Counted from the stretch's first letter, positions 12,218 through 23,027 are shown. The stretch: DNA of 64,000 nucleotides from Artocarpus heterophyllus (GCA_025403435.1 CM046349.1:23869854-23933853), one strand, 5' to 3'. Notes: generated from the sequence alone by a model not told the origin. Program-made: numbers and translations.

Positions 12218-13108
12218 AATAGTATGGGGTAGTTAGGTTATCAGTTAATTTTGGAGAGCGTTGTTTATTTTTCTTAGGAGCCGTCAAGCATTCCGGAGTA
12301 AGAAGTGAAGAATTGGTGACATAATTTCTTGCTCTCTTAACTCTTGATGTTTGATTCAATTAAATTTTCAGATTTTATTTCTTTTTCAATTATGTTCTAA
12401 TTTTCTTAGTTAGGGCTATGATGTAACCTAATCATGACGATGTGAATTTCATATTTATGCACCATAATTGGTTTTATTCATGTGAGTTATGTGTTATTAT
12501 GTTTAATGCCTTTTAAATGATTAGCTACCATTTAAATGATCTGATGTGCATGTTCAAAACTGAGAAGGGAGAATTATGCAAATGCTTCATCTAACATATA
12601 ACCATGAATTAAATATGGATAGAGATATACCATATTATTTGTGTGGCTTCCTTTGGAAAGTTCATGAATCCTAATGCATTCTGATTTATTTAAATTCACA
12701 TAGAGATATAGTGAGTTAATAAACTGAGTAGGTTTGCTATACCTAGAGATAGGATAGTAAATAATTTAGGAATTTCCGTCATCACATGTGTATTATTGAT
12801 TGGGTTGCGTAATTTTATGAAATTCATATCTAGTGATTATGGTGAAATCAAATGCCTTAACGCCTTGTCTTATTGAAGTATCTTTTGAGATTGATTGCAA
12901 TTTTTATTCTTAATTTAGTACTTTAGTTCAGTAATTTATTCAATCACAACCTCATATGATCAACTAGATAAACCTTAGAGTTAATCCAATTTTAGTACTT
13001 AGTTAGATTATTATACAACAGTCCCTGTGAGACGATACTCTTACTCACTATTGTATTACTTGATCGATAACGTGCACTTGCGTTAGTGAATTTTACCGAA
13101 CAAGTTTT

Positions 13109-13126
13109 TGGCACCGTTGCCGGGGA
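13109..13126 (+). other. primer binding site, tRNA-Asp
   Basis: TGGCACCGTTGCCGGGGA lies six bases after the 5' LTR. It is complementary to the 3' end of plant tRNA-Asp(GUC) with one mismatch (A for G at 13112). This primer is typical of the Athila/Tat group. Confidence 0.9.
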
Positions 13127-13224
13127 CTACTTGTTTAATACTAATTAATATTAATATCGGATAACCCTTGATTTAATCTAGTTTCTTTTATTTTGTTCAT
13201 TTTTTTTTAGGAGTGCGTTGGTGT

Positions 13225-14619
13225 ATGAGAAGAACTAAACAAGGGGAACTTGTTAAGTTTGATTCAGAAATCGAGCGTACTTTCAAAAGACTGTTAAGAG
13301 AACAGAGAAATCGCACTGAGAAAATGGCGGATGCAGGTGAAGCTGAAAACCCTCGCCGACTTTTGAGAGATTATGCAGCACCAACTGTTCAAGGTGCCAC
13401 TTCAAGCATTAGGAGGCCAGCTATTCAAGCAAACAACTTTGAGATCAAGCCATCTCTCATCCAAATGATTCAACAATCGGTGCAATTTAGTGGGCTACCT
13501 TGTGATGATCCAAACGCCCACATTGATGCATTTCTCGAAATCTGTGACACTATTAAATTTAATGGAGTGTCAGATGATGCAGTTAGACTGAGATTGTTCC
13601 CATTCTCGCTGAGGGATAAAGCCAAGAATTGGCTCACATCTCTTCCTGCAGGATCAATCACCACCTGGGATACTATGGCCCAAAAATTCCTCGGTAAGTT
13701 TTTCCCTCCAGCAAAATCTGCAAAAATGCGTAACGATATCACTAATTTCTTGCAGATGGATAATGAGTCGTTATACGAAGCATGGGAAAGATTCAAGGAG
13801 CTGCTAAGGAGGTGCCCACATCATGGATTACCAGTCTGGATGCAGGTACAAACTTTTTATAATGGGTCTAGTGCAAGTATCCGGGCTACTATTGATGCAG
13901 CTGCAGGTGGGACATTAAATAATAAAACACCTGAGGAGGCTTTTGATCTAATAGAAGAGATGGCATCAAACAACTATCAGTGGCCTACTGAAAGGCTACA
14001 AACTAGGAGAACGGCAGGAGTTCATGAAGTGGATGCATTATCTGCACTCACAGCTCAATTTGAAGCACTTAACAGAAAGATAGACCATATGAGTGCTTCA
14101 GCTATGAAAATTCAGAATGCCGTATGTGAATTTTGTGGTGGAGGACATGCCGGCAATGAATGCCAGGTAGGTAACAATTTTGCTCAACCTTCTAAAAATG
14201 CTAATTTTGTTGGAAATTTTAACAGGTCACAAAATAATCCTTATTCCAACACTTACAACCCGGGGTGGCGAAATCATCCGAATTTTTCATGGGGCAATCA
14301 AAATGCGATGAGACCACCACCAGGATTCAAGCAACAGGAGGAGAAAAAGCCGAATCTGGAAGATATTGTTGCTAAGCTGGCGACCTCCACTCAAGATTTC
14401 ATGAAGAGTACAGATGCAAGACTCCAGAATCAAGAGTCATCTATCAGAAATCTGGAAATGCAAATAGGACAGATGGCTAATATGATCTCAGGTAGACCAC
14501 AGGGTTCTTTGCCAAGCAACACTGAAAAGAATCCTATTGAGAACATAAAGGCAATTACTTTGAGAAGTGGCAAACAATTGGGACAAGAGGATGCTAAACA
14601 GGAGATCAACATTGAATGA
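13225..14619 (+). CDS. Gag polyprotein part (Athila-type)
   Basis: 464 residues from the first ATG at 13225, forming the capsid/nucleocapsid of the retrotransposon particle in the cytoplasm. The retrotransposon gag domain spans about residues 72-250. A CCHC-type knuckle (C-x2-C-x3-H-x4-C) lies at residues 301-313, followed by an Asn-rich linker and a glutamine-rich C terminus. An open frame extends four codons upstream to a GTG, but the ATG gives the usual Met-Arg-Arg-Thr-like start. The ORF ends at a TGA (14617-14619). Pol continues downstream in exactly the same frame, so gag and pol form one polyprotein interrupted by this single stop, either a nonsense mutation or a read-through point. 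The spacing of the zinc knuckle is usual for the lineage. Confidence 0.93.
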   Translation: MRRTKQGELVKFDSEIERTFKRLLREQRNRTEKMADAGEAENPRRLLRDYAAPTVQGATSSIRRPAIQANNFEIKPSLIQMIQQSVQFSGLPCDDPNAHIDAFLEICDTIKFNGVSDDAVRLRLFPFSLRDKAKNWLTSLPAGSITTWDTMAQKFLGKFFPPAKSAKMRNDITNFLQMDNESLYEAWERFKELLRRCPHHGLPVWMQVQTFYNGSSASIRATIDAAAGGTLNNKTPEEAFDLIEEMASNNYQWPTERLQTRRTAGVHEVDALSALTAQFEALNRKIDHMSASAMKIQNAVCEFCGGGHAGNECQVGNNFAQPSKNANFVGNFNRSQNNPYSNTYNPGWRNHPNFSWGNQNAMRPPPGFKQQEEKKPNLEDIVAKLATSTQDFMKSTDARLQNQESSIRNLEMQIGQMANMISGRPQGSLPSNTEKNPIENIKAITLRSGKQLGQEDAKQEINIE

Positions 14620-17600
14620 GAAGAAGAGAGTGATGAGCAAGCCAAGGAGACATGCAAGAGCAAGCTTTTTCCTGATGATCCCAAGCCCTATGTGCCTCCC
14701 ATCCCATTCCCTCAACGACTCCAGCAGCACAAATTAGATAAGCAATTTTCTAAATTTCTTGAGGTGTTTAAAAAACTGCATATTAACATTCCTTTTGCAG
14801 ATGCTTTAGCCCAGATGCCTAGCTATGCAAAATTCTTGAAGGAGATTTTGGCCAACAAAAGGAAGCTGGAGGATTATGAAACAGTAAAATTGAATGAGGA
14901 ATGTTCAGCCATTTTGCAGAATAAGCTGCCACCTAAACTAAAAGATCCAGGGAGTTTTACTATTCCTTGTACTATTGGTGACTCTTATTTCGAAAAAGCA
15001 TTATGTGATTTAGGGGCTAGTATCAATTTAATGCCTTTTTCTGTTTTTAAGAAATTAGGTTTGGGAGAGGTTAAAGCAACCACAGTGTCACTTCAACTAG
15101 CAGATCGAACAATTAAGCACCCAAGAGGTATTGTGGAAGATGTACTAGTAAAGGTTGACAAGTTTATTTTTCCTGCAGATTTCATTGTTCTAGAAATGGA
15201 GGAAGATCATGAGGTTCCACTCATTTTAGGCTGTCCTTTTCTAGCGACTGGAAGAACCTTGATAGATGTGCAACAAGGAAAATTAATTCTCAGGGTTCAA
15301 GATGATCATGTCACCTTTAATGTGTTTGAAGCAATGAAATATCCCTCAACTGATGATTCTTGCTTTAGAATTGACACCATTGATAAACTGGTATCTAAGA
15401 TTTTTCAGGAAGATGTTTTCAAGGATCCGCTTGAAGCTTGTCTAACCCAATCTACTGGTGCGGATGTTGAGAATGAGGAAATAAGGGAATATGTAGAATT
15501 TATGGAGGCAAATCCACCAATTCCGAGGCATAAGGCATTGCAACTTGAAGAAGTGGGACAGTCCATCACAAGGCCTAAGCCATCAATTGAAGAGCCTCCT
15601 ATTCTTGAACTTAAACCCTTACCTTCTCATTTAAAATATGCATATTTAGATGGCAATTCCTCACTACCTGTAATTATTTCTTCTTCTTTGACAGATCTTA
15701 TGGAGGAAAAACTGCTTAGGGTGTTAAGAGAGCACAAAGGCGCAATTGGATGGAAGATTGCAGACATCAAAGGAATAAGCCCATCCATTTGCATGCACAA
15801 AATTCTTATGGAGGAGAAATACAAGCCCACCATTCAACCCCAAAGGCGTCTGAATCCAAAAATGCAAGAAGTGGTGAAAGCTGAGGTTATCAAACTATTG
15901 GATGCCGGGACCATCTATCCTATATCTGATAGTTCATGGGTAAGTCCTGTGCAAGTTGTACCGAAGAAAGGAGGTATGACTATTCAAAAGGATGACAATA
16001 ATGAGTTAATTCCAACTAGAACAGTTACTGGGTGGCGTGTTTGTATGGATTATAGGAAATTAAATGATGCCACTAGAAAAGATCATTTTCCTTTACCATT
16101 TATTGATCAAATGTTGGAAAGACTTGCAGGACATCAATTTTACTGTTTTCTAGATGGATATTCAGGGTATAATCAAATCCCTATTGCACCCGAGGATCAA
16201 GAAAAGACCACGTTCACTTGTCCCTATGGCACTTTTGCATATAGAAGGATGCCATTTGGTCTTTGTAACGCACCAGCAACTTTTCAACTTTGTATGATGG
16301 CTATTTTTTCTGATATGGTTGAGAAATTCATTGAAATTTTCATGGATGACTTTTCTGTTTTTGGCACATCATTCGATTTATGCTTACATAATTTGGCATT
16401 GGTGTTACAAAGATGTGAGGAAACTAACCTTGTTTTGAATTGGGAAAAATGTCATTTTATGGTGCAGGAAGGGATTGTGCTTGGACACAAAATCTCCAAA
16501 GACGGTATAGAAGTTGATAGAGCCAAAGTGGAGGTTATTGCAAAATTGCCTCCACCCACATCTGTCAAACTCGTTCGCGGATTCTTGGGGCATGCTGGAT
16601 TTTATAGGCGATTTATAAAAGATTTTTCAAAAATTGCTAGACCTTTGTCTAACTTGTCGATTAAAGATGCCCCGTTTGTGTTTTCTGATGAATGCTTGCA
16701 GGCCTTTAACACTTTGAAAGAAAAGCTTGTGTCAGCACCTATCATGGCAGCGCCTGATTGGGATTTACCTTTTGAGCTCATGTGTCATGCAAGTGATTCA
16801 GCAGTTGGAGCAGTGCTGGGCCAACGAAAGAACAAAATTTTTCAATACTATATATTACGCTAGTCGAACCTTGTCGGGAGCACAACTGAATTACACAACT
16901 ATAGAAAAGGAACTTCTGGCGGTAGTTTTTGCTTTTGATAAATTTCGTTCGTATTTGATTGGTTCAAAAGTAGTTGTTTACTCTGATCATTCTGCTCTGA
17001 AATACTTACTTGAAAAGAAGGAATCCAAGCCCAGGTTAATCAGGTGGATATTGTTGCTTCAAGAGTTTGATTTGGAGATCAAGGATAAAAAGGGAACTGA
17101 GAACCTAGTTGCAGATCACTTATCCAGAGTTCCCAATCATGATGAAGTGGGCAGCCCAATTCTGGAGGAATTCCCTGATGAGCAGGTATTCTCTATCAAA
17201 TCCCCACGAGTCCCCTGGTATGCTGATTTGGTAAATTTTTTAGCAAGTAATGTTCTACCCCCTAATTTGTCATATCAACAAAAGAAAAAATTCTTTTCTG
17301 ATGTTAAACACTATTTTTGGGAAGACCCTTTCTTGTTTAAAATTTGCAGCAGATCAGGTGATAAGAAGATGTGTTTCTGAGGACAAAATGGTAAGCATTT
17401 TACAACTTTGTCATGATGGGGAGGCTGGTGGTCATTTTAGTGGTTCTAAAACTGCTGCTAAAGTATTACAATCAGGTTTCTATTGGCCCACACTTTTTAA
17501 AGATGCATATTTCTATGTAGCCTCATGTGATCGATGTCAAAGAATGGGAAATATTTCTAGGAAAAATGAGATGCCTTTAAACAACATTCTTGTGTGTGAA

Positions 17601-18503
17601 CTATTTGATGTTTGGGGTATTGATTTCATGGGACCATTTCCACCTTCATTTGGTAATGAATACATTTTAGTAGCCGTTGAGTACGTATCTAAGTGGGTAG
17701 AAGCAGCTGCTGTACCAACAAATGACACTAAGGTCGTGGTCAAATTTCTGAAAAGGAACATTTTTTCCCGATTTGGCACCCCTAGGGCAATCATAAGTGA
17801 TCAAGGGTCGCATTTCAGTAGTAAGCAATTTGAGGCACTCTTGGGAAAATATGGGGTTACACATAAGGTGGCACTAGCATATCATCCTCAGACTAGTGGT
17901 CAAGTGGAAATTTCAAATAGGGAAATCAAGAGGATTTTGGAGAAGACAGTAAATGCCTCTAGGAAGGATTGGTCTATTAAGTTAGATGATGCACTTTGGG
18001 CATATAGGACTGCATTCAAAACTCCCATCGGGATGTCCCCTTTCAGGCTAGTTTTTGGAAAAGCATGTCACCTGCCAGTGGAACTAGAACATAAGGCTTA
18101 TTGGGCAACTAAATGTTTGAATTTTGATGCGCAGTTGACAGGTGAGGCTAGGTTGCTGCAACTAAATGAGCTGGATGAATTTCGGCTTGATGCTTATGAG
18201 AATGCAAAGCTTTACAAGGAGAAAATGAAAAGATGGCATGATAAGCACATTCTCAGAAAAGAATTTTTAGTTGGTCAACAGGTCTTGCTCTATAACTCTC
18301 GCCTTAAATTGTTTCCAGGTAAGCTGAAATCTAGGTGGTCAGGACCATTTACAGTAACACAAGTCTTTCCATCTGGAGCAATAGAGGTGGCACATGATAC
18401 CAAAGGCAAATTTAAGGTCAATGGTCAGCGCTTGAAGCCCTACTTTGGAGGAGGAGTTAACAGGAATAAAACCACCATCGAATTACAAGCTCCTACCAAG
18501 TGA
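14620..18503 (+). pseudogene. Pol polyprotein: protease, RT, RNase H, integrase (two frameshifts)
   Basis: The reading frame of gag continues to 16863 and contains the aspartic protease (Asp of D-L-G-A at 15007) and reverse transcriptase (catalytic F-M-D-D at about 16341-16349). RNase H begins near 16780. A single extra A at about 16844 shifts the frame, and RNase H continues to 17380 in the next frame. A second extra base at about 17348 moves integrase to a third frame, ending at 18503. Integrase shows the HHCC finger near 17410-17535 and the catalytic triad Asp 17622, Asp 17799, Glu 17907. No chromodomain follows. The first RNase H catalytic Asp is replaced by His (codon CAT at 16786). Together with the upstream TGA these lesions should make this copy non-autonomous, unless the indels are assembly errors. 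Confidence 0.93.
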
Positions 18504-18543
18504 CATTGAGACAGTCTGGCTGAAGACAATAAAGCAAGCGCTT

Positions 18544-18561
18544 CTTGGGAGGCAACCCAAG
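18544..18561 (+). other. stem-loop CTTGGG-AGGCAA-CCCAAG after pol
   Basis: A perfect 6-bp stem with a 6-base loop lies 40 bases after the integrase stop, in the context AAGCGCTTCTTGGGAGGCAA. I recall similar text following pol in other plant Athila elements, so it may be a conserved RNA signal. Its role is unknown to me. Confidence 0.55.
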
Positions 18562-18748
18562 CATTTTCTTATTTATCATGTTCAAAATAAAAAAAAATAA
18601 TAATAAATAAATAATTTAGGTTATTTTTGTTTAACATTATCATTTTGTTTTGCAGGAGTCGAAGTCAATAAGGGAGCATCAAAACAAAAAAATCGTTGGT
18701 GAACTGTTTTTCTTGGCAGAGTCCAAGTGCCGCAGCCCTCAATTGAGA

Positions 18749-18898
18749 GCGCCGCGGCGCTGTTTTGGAGAATGAAAATCTCGTTGGCAGAAGGAAAGCG
18801 CCGCGGCGCTATAACATCAGCGCCACGGCGCCATGAAAAAAAAAAAAAAAAAGGCAGAACGACAGCGCCGCAGCGCTGGAATTCAAGCGCAGCGGCGC
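18749..18898. repeat. GCGCCGCGGCGC palindrome array between pol and ORF3
   Basis: Five copies start at 18749, 18798, 18820, 18865 and 18887 (spacings 49, 22, 45, 22), some with one mismatch (GCGCCACGGCGC, GCGCCGCAGCGC, GCGCAGCGGCGC). The spacing pattern matches that of the LTR arrays almost exactly, and TTGGCAGA again precedes a unit. Confidence 0.9.
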
Positions 18899-19127
18899 TG
18901 TGTGCGTGATTCCGAAAAAAAAAAAAAAGGGTGGCTTTAAACCGAACAATCCCTCTTTCTTTCCCTCATTCCCACCATTTACTTTCTCTCTCTACAACAA
19001 AACTCTTCTCTCCCACTTCTTCTTCTCCTCCTTCTCTCTAGAAAATTTTGCCATCCTCATCCTCCAACGTTGTGGCTGCCATCTCCTTTCAGTTCGTCTT
19101 TCTCTTGGCATACAAAAAAAAAAAAAA

Positions 19128-20174
19128 ATGGCTTCTAAGCGCACACGAACTGTAGCTTCATCATCCACCCCATATACTCGGTTTGTGAGTGAGGCCGCGA
19201 GAAAAAGACATAATAATGCCATTGTTAAGAAAACTGTAGTACCGGAGCGGGGTTTAGACTTTAGCGATGGTTTTTCTACCGTTTTTTTTAATATGGTTAT
19301 GCAAAGAGGATGGAGCAAATTTCTCGAGCAACCCGAGGCGGCTGTAGTTCCACTTGTCCGGGAATTTTATGCCAATGTTCCAGAGCACACTAACCTCCAG
19401 GTAAGTGTCCGAGGTAAGATGGTTCGTTTTGATAAAACAACCATCAACAGGTATTATGGGCTTCGAAATATTGATAATGATGATTATTATGAATACCTCA
19501 ATGAACATTTGGATTTTGAGGAAGTTCTTGGCACCATAGCCACTGCAGGCACCACATGGAAATTAACACGGGGAGGCGAAGCGGTGTCGTTTCCCTCCTC
19601 CGCGTTAAACAGGGAGTACAAAGCGTGGTTGTATTTTATTGCGTCGAAATTAATGCCTGTCATGCATTTTTCTGATGTTACCAAGGACAGAGCTGCCTTA
19701 TTATTTGCTATTGTTACAGGTAAAACTATTGATGTGGGAAACGTAATCCAAGACAGTATTCTGAGAACTGCTATGGGTTCCACGACTGGTGGTTTGGGTC
19801 ACTCTTCCCTCATCACACGCCTATGCCTCGACGCCGGAGTCCCATTCGACCAAGAGGAAGAATTATTGCAACCCATGAAAATCATTAACAGAAAGGTCGT
19901 GGGAAGCTTCAGAGACCAAGAAGTACGCCCTCCGATTCGGCAAGACACTGGTGCCTCCGCCTCGAGCCAACCCCCTCAGCCCGAACAAGTCACTCCCATA
20001 GCTCAACCGCCTGCTGTACCTGCCCCTGAGTTACCAATCAGTGATCGCTTGAGTCGTTTGGAATTGGGCCTAGAATATAATATTGCCATGACGCGGGCAA
20101 TTGCTCGACACTTGGGCATGGATGAATCTCAACTTCCACCTCCACCGCATTTTCCTGATCACTCTGAGCCTTAA
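19128..20174 (+). CDS. ORF3 of the Athila-type element, putative plant transposon protein
   Basis: 348 residues from the ATG at 19128, directly after a 15-base A run. An open frame reaches back to 18900 but crosses the palindrome array, poly-A and T/C-rich leader, so the downstream ATG is preferred. Residues about 45-250 resemble the domain of unknown role called putative plant transposon protein or Athila ORF1: a Trp-Ser-Lys-Phe-Leu segment, Val-Arg-Glu-Phe-Tyr-Ala-Asn at 77-83, a Val-Arg-Gly-Lys...Phe-Asp segment at 94-102, and Ile-Asn-Arg-Tyr-Tyr at 106-110. A Pro/Gln-rich linker follows (about 280-302). It has no signal peptide or membrane segment, so despite its envelope position it does not look like an envelope protein. 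The frame is intact, unlike pol. Confidence 0.85.
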   Translation: MASKRTRTVASSSTPYTRFVSEAARKRHNNAIVKKTVVPERGLDFSDGFSTVFFNMVMQRGWSKFLEQPEAAVVPLVREFYANVPEHTNLQVSVRGKMVRFDKTTINRYYGLRNIDNDDYYEYLNEHLDFEEVLGTIATAGTTWKLTRGGEAVSFPSSALNREYKAWLYFIASKLMPVMHFSDVTKDRAALLFAIVTGKTIDVGNVIQDSILRTAMGSTTGGLGHSSLITRLCLDAGVPFDQEEELLQPMKIINRKVVGSFRDQEVRPPIRQDTGASASSQPPQPEQVTPIAQPPAVPAPELPISDRLSRLELGLEYNIAMTRAIARHLGMDESQLPPPPHFPDHSEP

Positions 20175-21719
20175 TTTCACTTGCCATTTCTATTTCATTA
20201 TTTCGGTTTTCTTTTCATTCTCAATTTCTTAAGGTTTTTGTTTTGTTTGTTTTCCTTGTTGTCCAGATCACTTCTCGGAGTTCCCATGGCTGCACAAGTT
20301 CAATTGGCCTCATTTGTTATTCAGGGGGTTTCCTTACCTTTTCTTCTTTATTTATACATTGAGGGCAATGCTTTATTTAGTTTGGGGGGGAAACAAAAAT
20401 TTTTGCTTGTTAAAACTTGTGTTCACCCTTTTTTTGAAACTTGAAGTGATACATTCCTGCATTGATGAATCTGGATATGATTGAATCCTTTATTTGGATG
20501 TCTTAAAATTTGTAGGAGGTATGAATTTTGTCTAAACTTGTGATGGATTTGTTGTTTAATTCTAATTCTGAATTTATGATCTATTTCTTGAGCACAAAAA
20601 TCCTGAATTTTTGAATTGTGTGTATGTCCATTAATGTTCACCCATGTTTTAGAATTCATCTTATTTTCTCTCGAGGCGAAATCCTAGGCTACATCTGACT
20701 GAAAACATGATTTAGGCCATTTTTGGATCGTTTGAGCCGTTCAAGCCAACCTTGGTTAAATATCCCTAGTCACCTTGTTGAGCCTTGATGCATTAACCGT
20801 TCTTTATTTGTCACCCACATTTGTTAACCCAGCCAATCATTTTTACCTTGTCCCACATCCCGTAAACATGTTGATTTCTAAAGAAGGTAAGCGTATTTTG
20901 GGAGGTAGAATGGAGCAAGGGAGTTGTTGAGTTGTTTCTTGAAGCATAGAAGTTTTTGAGCCTTACGTTGTATTAATTTTGCTACTTAAGGATCTTATTA
21001 GTTTTCATATGATTTTATTCAAAAAAAAATGAAATGAAAAAAAAAAAAAAAACACAACAACAACACAAAACCAGAAAAAAAAAAAAAAGGATGAAACAAC
21101 AACAGTGAGTGACTAAGAAAATGAAAGTGCATAATTGAGTGCAGTTGAGGGCGATGGAGTGAGTTTGGGGATAGGGTCTAAATTGATCAGAAGTTGGATG
21201 GCTTGAAGAGAAGGGTAAATGTTGATTGTGCAGTTGAAGTGGTTTAAGGGTATACAACCAAGAGTGATTCTAATTGGAGTCTAGAAATCAACATGGGAGG
21301 GGTGAATTGAGCCTAAAATTTACTTTTATCTTACCTCTAGCCCAGCCTGACGTTACAAGCTTAATAAAGCCCTAATGATTTTTAGTTGGATGACTAGCCT
21401 ACATTAGTGGAGAAAGAAATGAAAGGTGAACCTATGAAACATGTTTCTGTGCACAACTCATCAAAGCTTCTCAGAGTAATGTGGATGTTACTGAACTGCA
21501 TACAATTTGAAAAGAATGGATAACACACACACACGGGGTCATGAAATTAGAATTAGTCTTAACCAGCAAATTGATCTCACTGTTTGGATGGAATTTGTTC
21601 TTTTCTGTGAATTGTAAGATGGAAAAATTTTGGAGGACATCTTGAAGGATTTATTGGTCCATGTTTGTGTTACTTCTTGATTTTGCTCGAGGACTAGCAA
21701 AAGTTAGTTTCGGCGGTTT
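20175..21719 (+). mobile_element. long 3' non-coding region of the Athila-type element
   Basis: 1.5 kb without a credible ORF. It includes an internal purine tract (20384-20393, seven G then AAA, preceded by AGTTT) and A-rich runs near 21026-21087. It ends with CTCGAGGACTAGCAAAAG, typical of plant gypsy 3' ends. The tract just before the LTR reads TTTCGGCGGTTT and is not a clean purine run. Confidence 0.75.
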
Positions 21720-23022
21720 TGATAACTCTAGTTTAGAGAGTTATTTGGCCACTTTTAATTAACAAATATTACTATGTTTTTGAGAAAAATTACATGAAAC
21801 ATCCAACTTTTTCATAAAAGCATGATTTTATTGATGTAGGTTGAGGAAAGAAAGAAAACAAAACAAAAGGGAGCAAAAGCACAAGAAATCCGAGACCAAC
21901 CTTGTTGGCAGAGCTGAAGCGCCGCGGCGCCCAAAGAGCAGCGCCGCGGTGCCCAAGGGAGGTGCAAGAACGCTTGGCAGAAACTCAGCGCCGCGGCGCT
22001 ACGGTGAAAAAGAAGAGAAAAACAGAGAAGAAGCGCCGCAGCGCTGGAAGAGAAGGGCCGCGGCGCCAGAGTGATCCTGAACCACGATTTTTGGACGCAA
22101 AACAAAGGATTTGTTAACTTAAGAGTAGTATAAATAGAATAGTATGGGGTAGTTAGGTTATCAGTTAATTTTGGAGAGCGTTGTTTATTTTTCTTAGGAG
22201 CCGTCAAGCATTCCGGAGTAAGAAGTGAAGAATTGGTGACAGAATTTCTTGCTCTCTTAACTCTTGATGTTTGATTCAATTAAATTTTCAGATTTTATTT
22301 CTTTTTCAATTATGTTCTAATTTTCTTAGTTAGGGCTATGATGTAACCTAATCATGACGATGTGAATTTCATATTTATGCACCATAATTGGTTTTATTCA
22401 TGTGAGTTATGTGTTATTATGTTTAATGCCTTTTAAATGATTAGCTACCATTTAAATGATCTGATGTGCATGTTCAAAACTGAGAAGGGAGAATTATGCA
22501 AATGCTTCATCTAACATATAACCATGAATTAAATATGGATAGAGATATACCATATTATTTGTGTGGCTTCATTTGGAAAGTTCATGAATCCTAATGCATT
22601 CTGATTTATTTAAATTCACATAGAGATATAGTGAGTTAATAAACTGAGTAGGTTTGCTATACCTAGAGATAGGATAGTAAATAATTTAGGAATTTCCGTC
22701 ATCACATGTGTATTATTGATTAGGTTGCGTAATTTTATGAAATTCATATCTAGTGATTATGGTGAAATCAAATGCCTTAACGCCTTGTCTTATTGAAGTA
22801 TCTTTTGAGATTGATTGCAATTTTTATTCTTAATTTAGTACTTTAGTTCAGTAATTTATTCAATCACAACCTCATATGATCAACTAGATAAACCTTAGAG
22901 TTAATCCAATTTTAGTACTTAGTTAGATTATTATACAACAGTCCCTGTGAGACGATACTCTTACTCACTATTGTATTACTTGATCGATAACGTGCACTTG
23001 CGTTAGTGAATTTTACCGAACA
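21720..23022 (+). repeat. 3' LTR of the Athila-type element
   Basis: 1303 bp and the same length as the 5' LTR only by coincidence: it has one extra 22-bp palindrome unit after the first copy (around 21941) and lacks another that the 5' LTR has around 12068. Outside the array the few substitutions include 12322, 12651 and 12801 in 5' LTR coordinates. Confidence 0.97.
21919..22067. repeat. GCGCCGCGGCGC palindrome array in the 3' LTR
   Basis: Five units start at 21919, 21941, 21988, 22033 and 22055 (spacings 22, 47, 45, 22). The second unit has one mismatch (GCGCCGCGGTGC). Confidence 0.9.
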
Positions 23023-23027
23023 ATACT

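Larger units (their letters stand above)
11800..13102 (+). repeat. 5' LTR of the Athila-type element
   Basis: 1303 bp, starting TGATAACTCTAG and ending TTACCGAACA. A TATAAATAG box at 12209-12217 marks the likely U3 promoter. A GC-rich palindrome array (11999-12147) lies just upstream of it. Apart from that array it is nearly identical to 21720-23022. Confidence 0.97.
11800..23022 (+). mobile_element. full-length Athila-type Ty3/gypsy LTR retrotransposon
   Basis: 11,223 bp flanked by a perfect 5-bp duplication ATACT (11795-11799 and 23023-23027). It has two 1303-bp LTRs (TGATAACTCT...ACCGAACA), a primer site complementary to tRNA-Asp, and gag then protease, RT, RNase H and integrase in the Ty3 order. 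No chromodomain is seen, and a third ORF occupies the envelope position. Long LTRs, a tRNA-Asp primer, the DLGA protease motif and the third ORF fit the Athila lineage. It sits inside another LTR element. Outside the palindrome array the LTRs differ by only a handful of substitutions, so insertion was recent, yet the coding region carries one in-frame stop and two frameshifts. Confidence 0.95.

Noticed and set aside
11892..12359. 155-codon minus-strand ORF (and its copy at 21812-22279)
   Set aside because: It lies wholly inside the LTR, is antisense to the element and differs between LTRs by unit indels; it is a by-product of the GC-rich array.
13470..13796. Antisense ORF within gag
   Set aside because: It is a shadow of the gag frame and has no independent protein character.
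18900..19127. N-terminal extension of ORF3
   Set aside because: The extension reads through poly-A and T/C-rich leader sequence and gives low-complexity residues; the ATG at 19128 matches the start of the conserved region better.
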